Source of the DNA: Sipunculus nudus
Taxonomy: Eukaryota > Annelida > Sipuncula > Golfingiida > Sipunculidae
Length of the DNA stretch: 64,000 nt
NCBI GenBank assembly: GCA_026874595.1
Contig: CM049307.1
Location: forward strand, 20,689,079 to 20,753,078
Direction of reading: 5' to 3'
Position numbers and translations under genes: made by a program. Below the pieces are notes generated by a model that worked only from the letters and a program-made list of their open reading frames with translations, had not been told where the DNA came from and did no database searches. Position 1 is the stretch's first letter. Every line of letters begins with the position of its first letter. Positions 42,181 through 57,775 of the stretch are shown here, piece after piece.

Positions 42181-45100
42181 ATAAAGTCAAAGAGACAGAG
42201 AAACAGGATGAGTACAACAGTACGAAAAACATTTCCGAGAAACAGAGGTTTTAAGCGTCGACTTGTTTGAATGATGAATATTTGTTAACATTTTACGGTG
42301 AATGTGTATCACTTCTTGGTAGGGGAAAGTCACAAAATGATAAAAGAACTCGTGAAAGTTCAGTGTAATAATGGTGGTAAAATAAAAGGAAGGATTCCTT
42401 GAGACCTGACTCAGGCAGGATCTTCCTTGATGACCAATCTACAGACAATCCTAATCTCCTCATGCCGTGGAAAACACAATACAGGTGTATGTTAATTACA
42501 GGTGTATAATTTAGCGAGGACACGCTGCACGGTTAACAATACCAGGTGTAAACAGGAGCCCACTGAATCACTTCCTTATGAGTCACTTCACCTACACAGT
42601 GTGTGATTCACTTTATACCTTGTAGGACAATGCCTTATGTCTCTATTGTTATGTCTCATGGGGCCAGTGGTTATATATGATACCTTGTTACTTTTCCACG
42701 CTTCTCATCTTATTTTAATAAACGTATAATTATTTAACAGGTGTATGTATGTATTGCTTATTTTGCAAGAGCATTGTGAACAGGTCATATCATATCTGTT
42801 AGTTCAATTCTTAACCTCGTTCAATGAGGCATTGTTTTCAATTATACGTTTATGGTTTCGTCATGCCCAATAAATGCAAATGGCAAGGTGACTCCATTGT
42901 TAGACTAGAACAAATGAATTCTGATAAATCTGTAACTTCTCGAACATTTAAAAGTGTTTTGCCAATCACTTCTATATGCTATATTACTATTATGAGAGTA
43001 TTTAGCCGTGCACTCTTTACTCATATAAGCTCATTCCTTTTTTTTTATATCGCAATATGTCCCCATTTAGATGAGGAAACATTAATATGGATTGCACACC
43101 GATGTTTGGGAATGCCATTCAATTATTGAGAGTTCAGATAGGTGAGATCAGTTCAAAGGCATCAATAGCCGCCACATATACTTTTGTTTTTACAAGTATA
43201 TTTATACGTATATACTATATACAATTTGGGTTATGATCAAAGTAACAAAAGCATGTTTGTATAAACATCACAATAAGGTCGGTTCTCGCCAGCAATAAGA
43301 GGTCGTTGTATTCAAACAACATACAGGGAAATATTGGTGTCACCATTTATTTTGGCCAGTAACCTCGTTAATAATGTATTCATGAGTGACCTAGCTCAGG
43401 GCCGGTTAAGGTGACTTCACGGTCAGGCATATGATGAACCCATGTATATACCCGGGTGTTCATGATGCACCGGTCACGTATGTATACACGTAATTAGACC
43501 TGCAGTAGCCACACTGAGTTACAAGTTCACATTTATTGTTTAAATAATGCTCTTATACTAAATTGTAAGTTGATTTCAGACCATCGAACTAATGCCGTTA
43601 ATAGTTAATATAGGTTATTTCAAGCATATAAGCATAACATCAATATAAACAACATAACATAAACATTCTATAAGGGTCATACTTTTCAAATGTTGAGGTT
43701 GGGCTCTCGAGAAAAACCTGTTTCATACCAGTATTCATAAGAGTAGTCCAAATTCCTGCCACCTTGCATAAATATAAAGTGCAATGTTTAGACAAATTTT
43801 TGTCGCATATTTACAAAAATTGATATGCAGAAATACTTATGTTATAAAAATAAGACTCAGAAAAACAACAATCAGAAAAGCGCTTCCTATGCTATAGCAT
43901 AAACAGCTAAAGATAATGGAAGGATGATAACTTCACTTTCGTTGTCGTCCGGGTGTTATTCATTGCACATGCATATTTTTTCATCATTGTGTTTCTTTTT
44001 ACATGCACGGTGCCCTTGTCAGGTATAAAGAAATTTCATTTCAGTTTCAGCGCACAATGCTTTCAAATGTAAAAAAAAACATATAACACGGAACGAGAGA
44101 GAGAGAGAGCCATAAAGAAAGAACCAAGAGATGATTGAGAAAGATTCGTGATTCAGGGACATGTGTTCCTAATTTGTTGAAAGAATCAGGAAGTTTTGAA
44201 CATTTTATATTTCAGGTATTGCATGTAATATAGGATTATTCCCCCTTTGGTAGGCGGAATTCTCCTTTTGTTAATATGAAAACGAAATCTAACTTAAGTG
44301 CAAACAAACATATATATGACGCTTCTGTTTTTCTGCACATCCGCAAAGCTGGTATGTATCAATCTAATTTCCATATACTATTCATGCAGGCCAATGAACC
44401 CGACGTGTTATCACTACTTCGACTGATTCTCGACGGCTTTATTTTCAGATTATACCATTTATCTGGTTTGTGTGTGCAAGCATGTGATTCAGAGCATTTT
44501 CATTTCCAAATAACTCTATATAAACAGAGATACAGACATTAATTCAAAGAAATATATTCCCCTATAGTACGTGCGAAACAGAAACACGGAAATATACAGG
44601 TACAGACAATTGATGATCTGAAAATGAAACAGGGATACACACTTTTCGCTTTCATGGTTTTCATGTTGTCATGAATTTCCCGGGAATCCTTCATAATTTC
44701 ATTTAACACTAAAACAAATATAGGGTGACGATATAATTTTACCGAAACAAGACGTTAAGTAAATGTGGTCGGTTTACAGTTCATCAATAAAGAAGAACCA
44801 TCCAGATATCCTCAAACCCCAACAAACCAATTTAGTCTTATGTCATAGTGAATCGTAATATGTTATATCTATGTCAATAGCTAATGCTATATATGCAGAG
44901 AAACAGTCTGTGTACATGAAAATCATTAATTCTTCATATAACAAAAATAACCAGTTTCTCCTAGTGGATTAACCAACTGCCTGACTGCCCGTCCATGCCC
45001 CTACATGCATGGTATAAACTTATCGCCAATGTGATAATGTGATTTCCTTATGATCATAGTTTAAACAGAAATGATCATTTGGATTTTCTGGTCATTAGGA

Positions 45101-45424
45101 TCTTCATCTTCTCTTGTTATTATCATCATCATAACTTGTGAGTCGAAATGATAATGAACCATTGCTGAGTTAGGTATTGTAGTGGAATATAAAGTCTTGG
45201 CGTTTCAGTGTTGTTCTATCACTCTTAAACAAAAAAAAAAAAAAAGAAACGTGAAGTGAGGAACAAAAACAGCACTTCAGTCATGCACCAGGCCTTTAAG
45301 AGAATAAGTTTTAGCAAGCATTCTAAATGGCAAATATCCCTATAGAAACTCGATGGAAACGAATCAAAGTCATTGATCCCCCATTTCCTGACCTGAGGAC
45401 ATTTTGAGGTTTTTCTCATTGGTG

Positions 45425-45470
45425 TGCCTTGGTCGGACCCCTCCTTTTCCTTAATCCTGGACGAGGTCCT
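45425..45470 (-). mobile_element. Degraded foldback-element end
   Basis: GGTCGGACCCCTCCTTTTCC then TTAATCCTGGACGAGGTCCTG resembles the right terminus of the foldback family at 30203 and 54755. Only one end is visible. Confidence 0.4.
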
Positions 45471-47672
45471 GCTCAGATATTCGTTCTGCTTGAAGAACTA
45501 TAGATGATATGTTTAAACGACTCCTGTATATGGAAAAAAATTCTAACAACATTAATAAGATGTCCTTCTGTATTCATAGTAGACGAAGTTTGATATAGAT
45601 AAAACGGATTAATATGCATGCTTTATTTGGCAAAACAAAATTTAGAATAAGGTACACTCTTAGTGATTCCAATGAAGCATATTTATCCTTGTGACAATCA
45701 AAATATAACCAGGATTTTCCTAGTGTGAAGCCCTGTCCCCCAAATTATCATTAGCTTCCTCAGATATGTCCCCGCAACAGACACACGGACGTTTAGGTCG
45801 GGTGAACTCCAAACTTTCAATCAACCCATCATTAGTGCAATACACACCTTTGCAAAAAAATCATTGGATTCATTAGAAATATGTTTATGGTATATCTTGC
45901 ACGAATATCGACGGACAAACGTAAATACATGCAAAAGGGCTGCTGTAGCACGTATCACCACCTCAAAACGTTATGATTATAATCAATCCCTCTATATACA
46001 CAAATACTCATCTCTTCTCAACTGACTTTTATTTAGATCGATCGATAATTTTTCTATATATTTTTGCATATATATAACCACTGACAAAAAAATGACACAA
46101 AGGTATTTGGGTGAAGTTGTATAGAACAGTAGTGCGATATGGAGGTAACAAGCAGCAGGAATCGGCCCTGAACGGACTCGCTCTATAACTGACGTTCAAT
46201 TAAACACTAACAGGGGACTTTTACCCCCATAGTGAATATATTGAACGCTTTTATTGTAAGCTGATCAACCATGCATGTATGGACCTCATATGACTCAAAG
46301 CAACACATGCAAAATAAACGGTTATTAACTCAGATCAGCTTATTAGAACGAGGGTCGCAAGATGTCCACTACATCCAGGTTTCGCATACGGATTCATTAC
46401 TATACTCAGCCATGCCTGTATACATACCGGTAAATGCTGTTTCATAACTGTTATGTCATGACATAGCTGAACCATAGTTGAACCACGGGTATTCGTTATA
46501 AGAGTGTTTGACCACGAGATGACCAGTATTTGAGTTATGCAACTATATAAGAACCTATTACACAATCTGACTAAAATGCCAATTCCATCAATTAATGTAA
46601 TGGAAATTTATACATTAATATAAAAAAGTAAAATTAAAGTACAGGGTCACAATAGTTATGAGAGAATTAGATATGTTTTTAAAGCTATGAGCTTTACATG
46701 CAGGAATTTGGTAGTGGCGTGTCTTAAAATTTATGGCGACTTCGTACCCTGATTTTTGTATCTTAAGAAATATATTGTTCTACATAATTTTCATTAATGG
46801 TCCAATTATGACAAAAATGATTTTTTTTTAGAATATTAAATTAATCAATGCTTTGCACGGGGTATAAATGTATGGCAATTAGTGCATGTAGGAAATTTGT
46901 TATGAGGTGGAGAGGTTAAACTGTTACCCTTGTTTCTTTGCCATTCTGTCTGTCCGTTTATTTTATTATCTGTTTACATGACAGGAAATTATGGACGGAT
47001 TTATTTTCAATGTGATTTGGATGAACGAATCAGGCTGTGACTGATGTGTTTCATGTCTGGAAATGTCGCTATTTCAGTTGAAGGCGTGTTTGTGTGTGTT
47101 TCGTAGCCGCATACGAAAACTGAGAGATAAATAGTTCACCATATATACCATATTGCACTGCGATCTATATACACAGGCAAGGCTGGTGTCTGTAAATTAT
47201 ATGCATTGCCTCGGCAAAAAGTGTGCACGCTTCCACTTGGTGTCAGACAAGTTTCCGTGCCTATTATACATGGTCATATGGTCGTATCCCACGAATGTTT
47301 TCAGCTTGCTGTCCTTGATCTAAGCTCTACCACGGTAATTCAGTCCGTTACAGCTCTCCGTTTTGTCAATTTATACTGAATGGTGGCGCTGCCGCAAATT
47401 ACCGCAAAAACACAATTGGGCTTATTGGTAGATGTATGGTAACATGAATGTAGGGCCATGATCGTTCTCCAGTCCGCGTGATTACACTTAATCATACCTT
47501 TATTGCCTACAGCATTCTATATGTACTGGATAAATTTGAAGTGCGACTTATTCATGTTATGACAATTATTTTCACTCGCTACCCGATGTTATGCCTATGT
47601 TCATGCCTATATGCAAGTGTTCAATCAAAATACACAGGTAAAATGTTATTTAAAGCCCTATATAAAATTGTT

Positions 47673-47693
47673 ACATATATATATATATATATA

Positions 47694-47747
<54 letters not shown>

Positions 47748-47748
47748 A
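47673..47748. repeat. (TA)n microsatellite, interrupted
   Basis: TA repeat broken by TGTGTA and TACATA. It lies about 520 bp upstream of the actin-4 CArG box. Confidence 0.95.
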
Positions 47749-48271
47749 GACACTGAAAAAATTAAGCTTTATAATAAAACAATTTTGCAAATATGAATTC
47801 AACACCCCAAATATATTCATTTATTTGGAACTTTTTTAACTGCCATATTACACCTCTTTCCTTAAAAAGGTATGTGATTACACGTGTCTGCCACAAGTAT
47901 GCATACATAAAACAGGGAAATGTCGTAAACATCCTAAAAGTGTCGAGTTCATGTGGTGTGTATTCTCTGACCATCACTGCTACATATGGTACAACAAAAC
48001 CTGCACAAATAAAGAAACCGTTCATGTTGCCGAGCTGCATGAGATGTGGTTTAATCGTGACTCATGCGCATGTGTTAATGTGCATGTACATTTTGCCGCT
48101 CAGCCTCCCGTTTTGTCTTTACGTGTACACGTGTTGATAGAGATGCTATGAAATGACAATGCAACCAACCATACATAACTATTGCCCTTTTTGGGAATAT
48201 CTTGCCTCGTCTGACACTGTTTGATGTTCACGCTCGAGTAAACTCAGGTATACGTAGGTTTCTTCATATTA

Positions 48272-48582
48272 CCATATATGGGCAAGAATCAGGGCGCTAA
48301 CGGACCAGTGCATTTTCCCTAGGTATTATTCTTCTACTAATTTCCCTTTTCTACCGATCTTATTTAATGTTACATCAATATAATAAAACTATATCATTTT
48401 TTTATCTTTCCCATGCATGGTTAGGGGTTGAGCTAGATTTTTTTTCTATGATTACATCATTTAGAAAACGGTGACTATTAGGTTAAGAACCTGACCCTCC
48501 TTCACTTGGACGAATCCAAGCTGATTAAGTATGTCGTGGAATACCGTGCAGGAATGAGTCAGGGGAGTTTGCTACATATATA
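48272..48582 (+). promoter_or_regulatory. Actin-4 promoter: CArG box, TGAGTCA, TATA
   Basis: CCATATATGG (48272-48281) is a perfect CArG box within TTACCATATATGGGCAAG. TGAGTCA is at 48555-48561 and TATATA at 48577-48582, 15 bp later. The CArG-to-TGAGTCA gap is 273 bp, close to that of actin-2. The E-box position reads CAGGGCGC, so the E-box is not kept. Confidence 0.6.
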
Positions 48583-48607
48583 CCAGCCGTTCCCGGCACT
48601 CTGTCAT

Positions 48608-48652
48608 ACAACTCATCACATCGGACTAGTTCCACTGCTGTTCTCATCAAAG
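48608..48652 (+). other. Actin-4 non-coding first exon (5'UTR), predicted
   Basis: The donor AAAG|GTGAGTAG follows 48652 and is a near-consensus splice site. The acceptor TTTTGTTCCAG ends at 49619, leaving 29 nt of UTR before the ATG at 49649. The intron is about 967 bp. The exon start is estimated from the TATA box. Confidence 0.6.
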
Positions 48653-49587
48653 GTGAGTAGATATATGATGTATGTGATCACAACTAACAACCGTGCAAGT
48701 TCACTTTTCTTAATTGCTTTATTGTGTTCGCATATTTGTTTTATTCCACCTCTATAAGATAAAACTATTTGTCATTCACTTTCACACATGAGTGGTGACG
48801 ACCAATTATGCATTTGAGTGCAAGTAATGGATCGACGATCCTTTATACTAATTACACGAATGACGTTTTAGTTGTCCTTAAAAGGGCTTATGTATTGAGT
48901 ACTGATCGGGGCATGGCGGACCTCTAGTTTAAAGGTTCACTGCAAACTATAACTGACGTTTTTTTAGATATTTAGTTATATAACGGAGGTATATAGACTC
49001 TCCTGTGCATGTTGAATATATTTTGATTTATTGGCTATTTTAATTGCAAGTGAGGTATATACACTCCTTGAAACAAACGGTATATGAAGGGAAATATAAT
49101 TCTTCTTTTAGCAACAAACATGCTGGTGACGTAAATCAAATTAGTAAATTCCTAGGTAATTGATGCTCGTTTTCTGTAAAAGGACTTCTCTCGAGTTGGT
49201 TTATGGGATGTCTTTAAATTATACTCATGCTATTTCAAACCGAAAACCAACGTAGTGCTCAGAAACCTTATTTGGCTATGGAGCCTTAAACATAAAATTA
49301 GACGTTTTGCCGGCCATTAAAAAATGAACGTAATTCGTTGATTCGTCATGTGAGTCCGTAGGCCATAAAATGATCAGTAGTATACGACTACTGATGAGTG
49401 ATACTCTCAAAATATACATTTGACTTCGGAGCTGGAGGCAAGAAATGATTTCTACACTAGATAAGAACATACGGGGGATGGTGATTGTAGCAGTTTATTT
49501 GTGTATGTATATCCCGACATTAAGGAAAGAAAATGCAAACGAACCAGTCGTGTTCGCCTCAGCCTCCTTAATTAATTCACAGAGAAA

Positions 49588-49595
49588 TGACGTCA
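49588..49595. promoter_or_regulatory. CRE palindrome near the actin-4 5'UTR acceptor
   Basis: TGACGTCA lies 24 bp before the predicted splice acceptor of the 5'UTR intron. The same palindrome occurs in the actin-1 5'UTR intron and downstream of actin-2. This could be regulatory or chance. Confidence 0.25.
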
Positions 49596-49648
49596 CCATT
49601 TTTTTTCCTTTTGTTCCAGTATCACAAAGTCATTCCATTACCACCGCC

Positions 49649-51186
<1,538 letters not shown>

Positions 51187-51474
51187 TCGGTGTTTCTTAA
51201 CTTTAATACAACCAAATTTACATTCATTCAATGATCATCATCATATGGCATGTGCAATGTTTATGAATCTCGTGTAAAATGCATTTATCTTCAAAGTGTA
51301 ATATTATGTAATATGTGCAACAGTTTACCCGGGTGCTGGTAAAAGGGTTTCATCTTCTTGAGGAATTTAAATATCAGTGAAGGTTTTAATTGACATGTGT
51401 GTGTGTGTGTGTGTAAAATGCCTCATCCTTTCATCCAATGTTATGTTATACTAATTGTGTGATATTTGCACTAA

Positions 51475-51480
51475 AATAAA
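51475..51480 (+). terminator. Actin-4 polyadenylation signal
   Basis: AATAAA occurs 289 nt after the actin-4 stop codon in AT-rich 3' flanking DNA. A (GT)n stretch at 51397-51415 lies inside the predicted 3'UTR. Confidence 0.6.
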
Positions 51481-51489
51481 AATTTATAT

Positions 51490-53895
51490 TTATTTACTTT
51501 AAAGATTTCGTACTTGTTTCCTGGCTGCGCATGAGTGAGAGTTTGGCTGCTAGCCATTGTCGAATGCTTGTCAGGAATAAATGAAAAAAAAACGTGAAAG
51601 TAAAACGGTGAATGACGTTGATTATAACTGCTTTAATTTCGTTCATGAGTCCTGGTCTTAAATGTTTTAGTGTGGGAATTCTTAAATGAAAGCAGATCAT
51701 TCTGACAAGGAAAAATAAAATTATCCCTAAGCTTCCCCTTTTTGCTACCTCCTTCAGCAGCATCTTCCTTATATCTCCTTCGGCTATACTTCCTACGTTT
51801 CCTAAGGTATTATCAGGGGCTCTCTTCGGTATAATAAGTGCTCCTATATAAAAAAAATCCCCATATTTTCCTGCTTTAAATGTAACAATCTCATTTAAGG
51901 TCCCATAATTTATAACACTGTTTGGTTACTCATATGACGGTGTTATTATTAAAAGCATTCAGCTCCTTTGCAGAACTGTGCATGTAAGTGTTGCAGTCAT
52001 ATACATATTAAATTAGCCATTTTGGATTGTGTGAGTGGGAGATTGATATCAAGCTGGAATGCTAGACTTGATGAATGTGAAGATTGCATCTCGCTGACAT
52101 GTAATCAGGTAAACATGAGTCTGCAATGAAACTCCTATATTTTCCAATATTTTTGGCTGAACATTCCTATAAACTCTGAAATGTTTGAAGGCACCATGCA
52201 TGTACTCATGACATTCGTCATACTGCTTGGAGTCCTAATTTTCACCTTCAGGACATGCAGAAAGAACTCAGTTAAGGGTTAAATTGATTGTTCTAGTAGT
52301 GGATGATGTTTAGTCCAGGACTGCATCAAACTGCTTTTGTTGGTTGTGTTTCCCTGCATTAAGTGTCTGAAGGAAGTGTCAAACAAGTGAAACATTACTG
52401 CATGTAATCAACTGAATAAAAACATGTAATTTACAACATATTATCCCCATCCATCGAAAGATCTTTAAGTGATATTGTAATGGTTATGTGGTACTCGATT
52501 CAAGAACATCATACAAAGTAAAGTAATTTAAAGCATAGAATTCCAATTTTTTGTAGCACATATTCTACATCTTTAACATTTTGACCTAGAAAATTAGTAT
52601 TCTGCATATTAGTTCCAGTAAATCCTTGAAAGACATACTGGTGTATAGCTTTGATCTGAAGGAAAAAATCATCAAAACGCACTTATACTGTGAAGTGTTT
52701 CAGCTCCTCTGAAAGATGCCTCAGAAGATGTATTGCCTGTCAGATTAATTTGTCAAGTTCTCTTTATCATGTTATATAATTCTGATATGAAAGAGTTTTC
52801 ATTATAAATCATGCTGTGAAAGTTAAGTCATTGGGACAGAAATACACATAATACAAAAGCAGCCTGGTATTTAGATTTGACATCATATATATGTGTACAC
52901 TTCTTGGACTCGATAGTACATATATTTTTGTAAATATAGTATGACTTAAAATAAAAAAAAATCCTTTTTATATATTAAATTATTCTTTTCCTTTGTGAGA
53001 TAAAGTCATTCTCGTTAAGAAGGCCATTGCCACTGACTGGTATCTGGGTCGGTTTAGAGCTGAATTGGCAGAAATTCAACCTGGAGCTGGTAAAAAGTGA
53101 GCCATGTACAGAGGGTTGTTCAGTGAAGAACACAGGATAGTTTGATTGGTACCTTGGAGGAGGTATACATGTACGGGTCCCGCAAGTTGTCAGTAATGAA
53201 TGAACAATATTGATTCTTCGCTCACTCTTAATATGGTAAATGGGTAGTACTAGGGATATGGATATTGTTTGATTAATTTTCATAAGAGTACCAGTATATT
53301 ATGATAAAATAAGTCGTGGCAAAGGTTACAGTGAACTTTCCAGGAAATCCTACTAGGGGGGATTTTTAAAAGTAAGTTTGACCAATTTGTACCCAAAAAA
53401 ATCTAATTTAGATAATACTTTAAAGATTAGCTTAAAACGCCTATTTCATGCGTGCATTGGGGGGGGGGGTATCTTATTGCAGCAAATGATACTATGATGT
53501 GTAAATAGAATATGGGTTAAATTGTAATTGCCTATTAAATGAACACAAAACATCGTAACTTTTGAATGAATTATTGTATTCGGTCATTTGCAACATATTC
53601 TAGACAGAGATTTATCCCCGGAACAATATCCCGGAATTTTCTTAGTTAAGATTACTAGGTTAAATTATTTGCAATAACTGTTTCTTATTTTTCCAAATCT
53701 CAATGTTTATTTAAGCTGTTGTAATTAACTGTTTCGCTTATTTTTAATATTGAAAATGTTTCGAAAATATCGAGGTTCTAGGCTTAAAATTAAAAGTTAC
53801 AATGGAGATAAAAAAAACGAACAAAAAACTCAATGAAGAGGGAAAATAAATGGATGATCCCGGATACATATATACCCATCTCTGGTGGCATGTAA

Positions 53896-53941
<46 letters not shown>

Positions 53942-54320
53942 ATTTATATATAAGGAGGAGAATGTCGCAAGGAAGAGTTGACAAAGCGTTGACTGGTGGC
54001 GTATGAATCAGTGGCGTCGCCTAGGAGCAAGCCGAGTAATTATACCTTTACTATTTATTTATTCATAAATAATACTAATTTACATTATCACCTTAATCAG
54101 AACATGCTTTAGGAACATTATACTAACTATTTGCTGATGGGCTATGACGCTCAGATAGGGGCCATAGCGCATAAACATATGTCACTATGACCTAATCTGT
54201 GGTTTCTAAGAAAAATTTCAAACATCCATTCTACATGTAAAGCATATATTTCCAGTGTCAAACGTATATATGCCCTGCTATGGGTAGGACATTCCTCTTC
54301 TTAAGGACTTAAACCTGTGT
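51490..54320. other. No recognised gene
   Basis: AT-rich DNA downstream of actin-4. A G-run is at 53459-53469 and a (TA)n at 53897-53939. Open frames on either strand resemble nothing that I know. Confidence 0.5.
53897..53939. repeat. (TA)n microsatellite
   Basis: About 21 TA units in non-coding DNA downstream of actin-4. Confidence 0.95.
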
Positions 54321-54329
54321 CTTAACACC

Positions 54330-54720
54330 ATTTCTACTTTTTGCCTATGATAAAAGCTATGATTTGTTAACTGTTATGGCTAAAGATGTTCACCATTATT
54401 CCACTCGCTCAGCCCATAAAAATAACTGTATCCTTCCTAAACCACGCATCGAATCCTTTAAGGCTACTTCTTTCTATGCAGGCAGTGCCCTATGGACAGC
54501 CCTTCCCCTCGAAGTCAAGTGCGCCCCAAATTTGCAGCGTTTCAAAAATATATTACGTTCACACTTTTCCAGTCTTGCAGCGGTATCTTAGCTTCTTGTA
54601 CTGTACGAAATTATTTTATCTAGCGTATTCGTTTGCCTGTTGCATCTTTTCCCTCTCAGTACCGAAATGTTTATATGAAAAGTTAAAGATTTAAAGTATA
54701 ATCTGTAACTTGTATTTTTA
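54330..54720 (+). mobile_element. LINE 3' end relic
   Basis: The 54364-54591 translation contains HHYSTRSAHKNN, SFYAGSALWTALPLEVK and NLQRFKNILRSHF. This is the usual C-terminal tail of CR1/Jockey-type LINE ORF2 proteins (a HxYxTR start, a G-x-x-LW-N-LP core and a final F-K-x-x-L helix). It parallels the tail of the LINE at 7774-8016 but is clearly a different copy. The reverse transcriptase part is absent. Confidence 0.75.
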
Positions 54721-54754
54721 TTGTTATTGTCATATTGATCATAAATTTCTTGTA

Positions 54755-54965
54755 CAGGTCGGATCCAGGATTAAGGAAATGGAGGGGTCCAACCCAGAAG
54801 GACTAATGAAAATCCTGAAGAAAAAAGGTCCCCAGGTCCGGAAAGTGGGGAATCCAGGCCGGAAAAATTGGTCTGAAACTCTTAAAAAAAGGTTGCGGCG
54901 GCTGAAAGGGGGGGGGGGGGGGGGGGGTCCGGACCCCCTGGACCCCTCCCCTGGATCAACTTCTG
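54755..54965 (+). mobile_element. Foldback element, second intact copy with 5-bp duplication
   Basis: The left end, CAGGTCGGATCCAGGATTAA, and the inverted right end, CAGAAGTTGATCCAGGGGAG, match the 39677 element. The direct repeats TTGTA lie at 54750-54754 and 54966-54970. Internal text shared with the first copy includes GGGGGATCCAACCCAG-type sequence and a long G-run at 54908-54927. Confidence 0.75.
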
Positions 54966-55662
54966 TTGTATTCTATATCTGGAACAGGCCACTGCTTACA
55001 ACAGAAGTGTTCTTCTGGTGCAGGCTGCCCTGCACAATGTGATAATAAATAATAAATAACCTGTTAATGGCTAAATCAAGGTCTTTTTAAAATACAAAAT
55101 GAATAAACAAACAGGAAAGTGTAGGCAGCGACTAATTTTCCCCAGCTCTTAAAATTCTTATAGTATGATTAACACATCAAATGTAGTGTATAGAAATAGA
55201 AATGTAATTTTAAGTTTAAAAAGAGTAAACGTGCGTTTTGGTTTACGGACGATGACTTCTGAGGTTTTGCTCCATAACACAGAGAATATACAATCACAGT
55301 GACTATTTTTCGATTTCATCAGAGGAGACGTTTGGGCTTCTTGGGTCTCATGATTTCGATCACAATGATGAAAAGAGAATTAAAACGGAGGTACCTGTGC
55401 GAAGAGTAGGGTTTTGTGGTGTCAGGTATTTAGCAAAGATATTAAATTATGAAAGACGTTTGGTAAAAGCATTCCAACGTACAGTTAACACGGCATTACT
55501 TTATATGATGATATAAAGGCCTAGGTACACATGTACATAAATACGTTATGACCTTCTTAATTCGTACTAGCCTAATACCTTTTTCTTGCGCCCCGATATC
55601 CACAGGTATACACGTCAGGGTAGGTTTGACTTATGGATACACATTGTTGGTGTAGTTTTTGA

Positions 55663-55672
55663 TAGATGGCGC
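55663..55672 (+). promoter_or_regulatory. CTCF-like core motif
   Basis: TAGATGGCGC fits the conserved core YAGRKGGCRS of the animal CTCF site. Binding in this organism is unproven. Confidence 0.3.
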
Positions 55673-57765
55673 TGCAATAGATATTAAGTCTAATTACTAA
55701 GGATTTTGTGGAAAATGTGGCAAATACCCGCCTTAGGACACAATTGGCATGGTTCCCGATACTTCATAACCAAAAGCTTGCATGTCTGAGGCGTAGCCGT
55801 AGAGGAATTGCATGACAACAGTTAAGTGCCACATCATCAATTATAATATAGATAGTGAAATAAGATCTGTTCTGTCTTTTCAATCTATTCAGTTAACACC
55901 TATCATATTTTTAGGAAAAAGATATATTGGCTTGTCTGTCAACGTAGTTTCTAGTAGTACCGCCCATTAAAGCATATTACCCGAACCTGCGTTGGGCAAA
56001 TTTCTGCAGAACAGGCTTTCCAAGGGCGAGTTGACATGGACCGAGATCCTTGATGGTCACCTAGGTCACAGATACGTTTGGATTAAATACATTACTGAAT
56101 CATTTGGCTAGCTCTTGTTGGCTCCAGCCAGGTGGTATAAAACAATTGTACCTTTTTTCTAATTTTTTTCAGCTAAATATGCCAACCAGAATTGAAAGGA
56201 ATAATTTGGGTTCATTGCATTCAGGGCAGAATTGTGTAAAAAGAGTAAGCCATACATAAATTACCTTTAAATCATTCAAATGAGGCCAAACCTTAGCATT
56301 TTATAGGTTCTGTATTGGCACATTTTAAAAGTATCCTGTTTCGTACAATATATGTTGGAAGCTTCATATGCAGTGCTGTCCCCTAGTGCTAAAATAGTGT
56401 ACATATTAAATGACCTTGTGCAATTTGTGAAAATAAAGTGTATATCTCAGAATAAAAAATTGGGAAATGACCCCCATAAGGACACACTTCATTCTCGACA
56501 GTTTAAGACCAAAAACGTGCATAAGTCATAACCAAGGCGTGGCCAGGGAGGAGATCCGTGACAAAAGTAGAGTTGGACCACCGTCAATTATATTTTTCAT
56601 TGATAATTAATACTTCTTTTTTTTAAACTTTATTTATTTTACCTCGATTGAACAACTAGTCATAATAACTAATACGAGGCACTCTCCATGGCACGGATGT
56701 TGGCGCTCGGTAGTCGGTAAGTAAACTTTATTACTTCTCTCCAAATAATTTCATAATTTTACATTATTCTAACCACAAGTGTGGCCTTTTTTGCCCTCAG
56801 TCCGTAATCTCAGTATGTTGATTGTATTTATTGTGTATATACTTAAGATTGGTAAATGACTGAATGTATTTTTCTTAATTATAACCGAAATTAGTTCAGA
56901 AATATCAAGTTCCTATATAAAGGAATTGTATTTAATGATTTTATATAGCACAGCTATATAGCACAGGGGGCAAAGCTCACACATGAAACTACTTCGACAA
57001 CTACAGGTATTCCCTGCAAAAAAAGTAGAACTATGCGATGATCGCCTATAAATTGTTGGTCACAATGACCTCTCTAAATGATAATTTTTTATTTGAAACT
57101 GCGTATGGAATTCGAGAAATTCTAGATTTATGTCAAACTGATAATGAACTGCTTGATGTGCCCGTGTTTAGACTGTTTATGGCTTGGTGTCTGCTTTATC
57201 GTGTACACCAGGCTGGTTATAGTTGGTACATGTTTACTTGGTGACACCTCAGGTATGATGGTCTACAATACAGTGGAATATAAGTAATATACGTAAAATT
57301 AATATATGGAGACATCAGGATAGTTTATGTAATGTGAACTAAAATTTTATTTATTCCTTAATTCTAATTTATCAGCTATGCTTACATAAAATATTAAACC
57401 TTCGTTTGTCTTCGTTTTTATTTTGTTTTATTTTGTCAGATGGTAAAGAAAGGAGCCTAAATGCTGGTTTGTGAAACCGAATCAAAATCCATGTATATTG
57501 TCCTTAAAACGTTGGAATTTATTTAACTTTATTACATCACCAGGATTCATTCGTGAACTTATTGATATTGGAAAATGTTCAATTTTATTTAACCTTGAAC
57601 GGAGTCTTTTCCATTTGAGTTGATTGATCCTAAGAGTGATAAAATAATCAGACAAAAGATCAATCATTCCATGCACGCGGACGCCATCATACATAAAATG
57701 ATTCGAGTGACACATTTGCAAATAAAAGTGAAAAAGTCTGGAATAACGAACGGTGATGTCATTCA

Positions 57766-57775
57766 GCGCCATCTA
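57766..57775 (-). promoter_or_regulatory. CTCF-like core motif, inverted
   Basis: The minus strand reads TAGATGGCGC, identical to the 55663 and 58622 copies but in the opposite direction. Confidence 0.3.

Larger units (their letters stand above)
41690..48260. other. Non-coding interval, actin-4 upstream side
   Basis: It contains a (GA)n-(CAGA)n tract at 42131-42180, a short (GA)n at 44095-44109 and a (TA)n-rich tract at 47673-47748. The open frames are short, lack splice-supported partners and match no family known to me. Confidence 0.5.

Noticed and set aside
52975-53283. 102-codon minus-strand frame
   Set aside because: No recognisable domain, no adjoining splice-supported exon, and its composition resembles random AT-rich sequence.
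54710-55042. 110-codon plus-strand open frame
   Set aside because: It overlaps the foldback element 54755-54965 and includes the poly-Gly product of its G-run.
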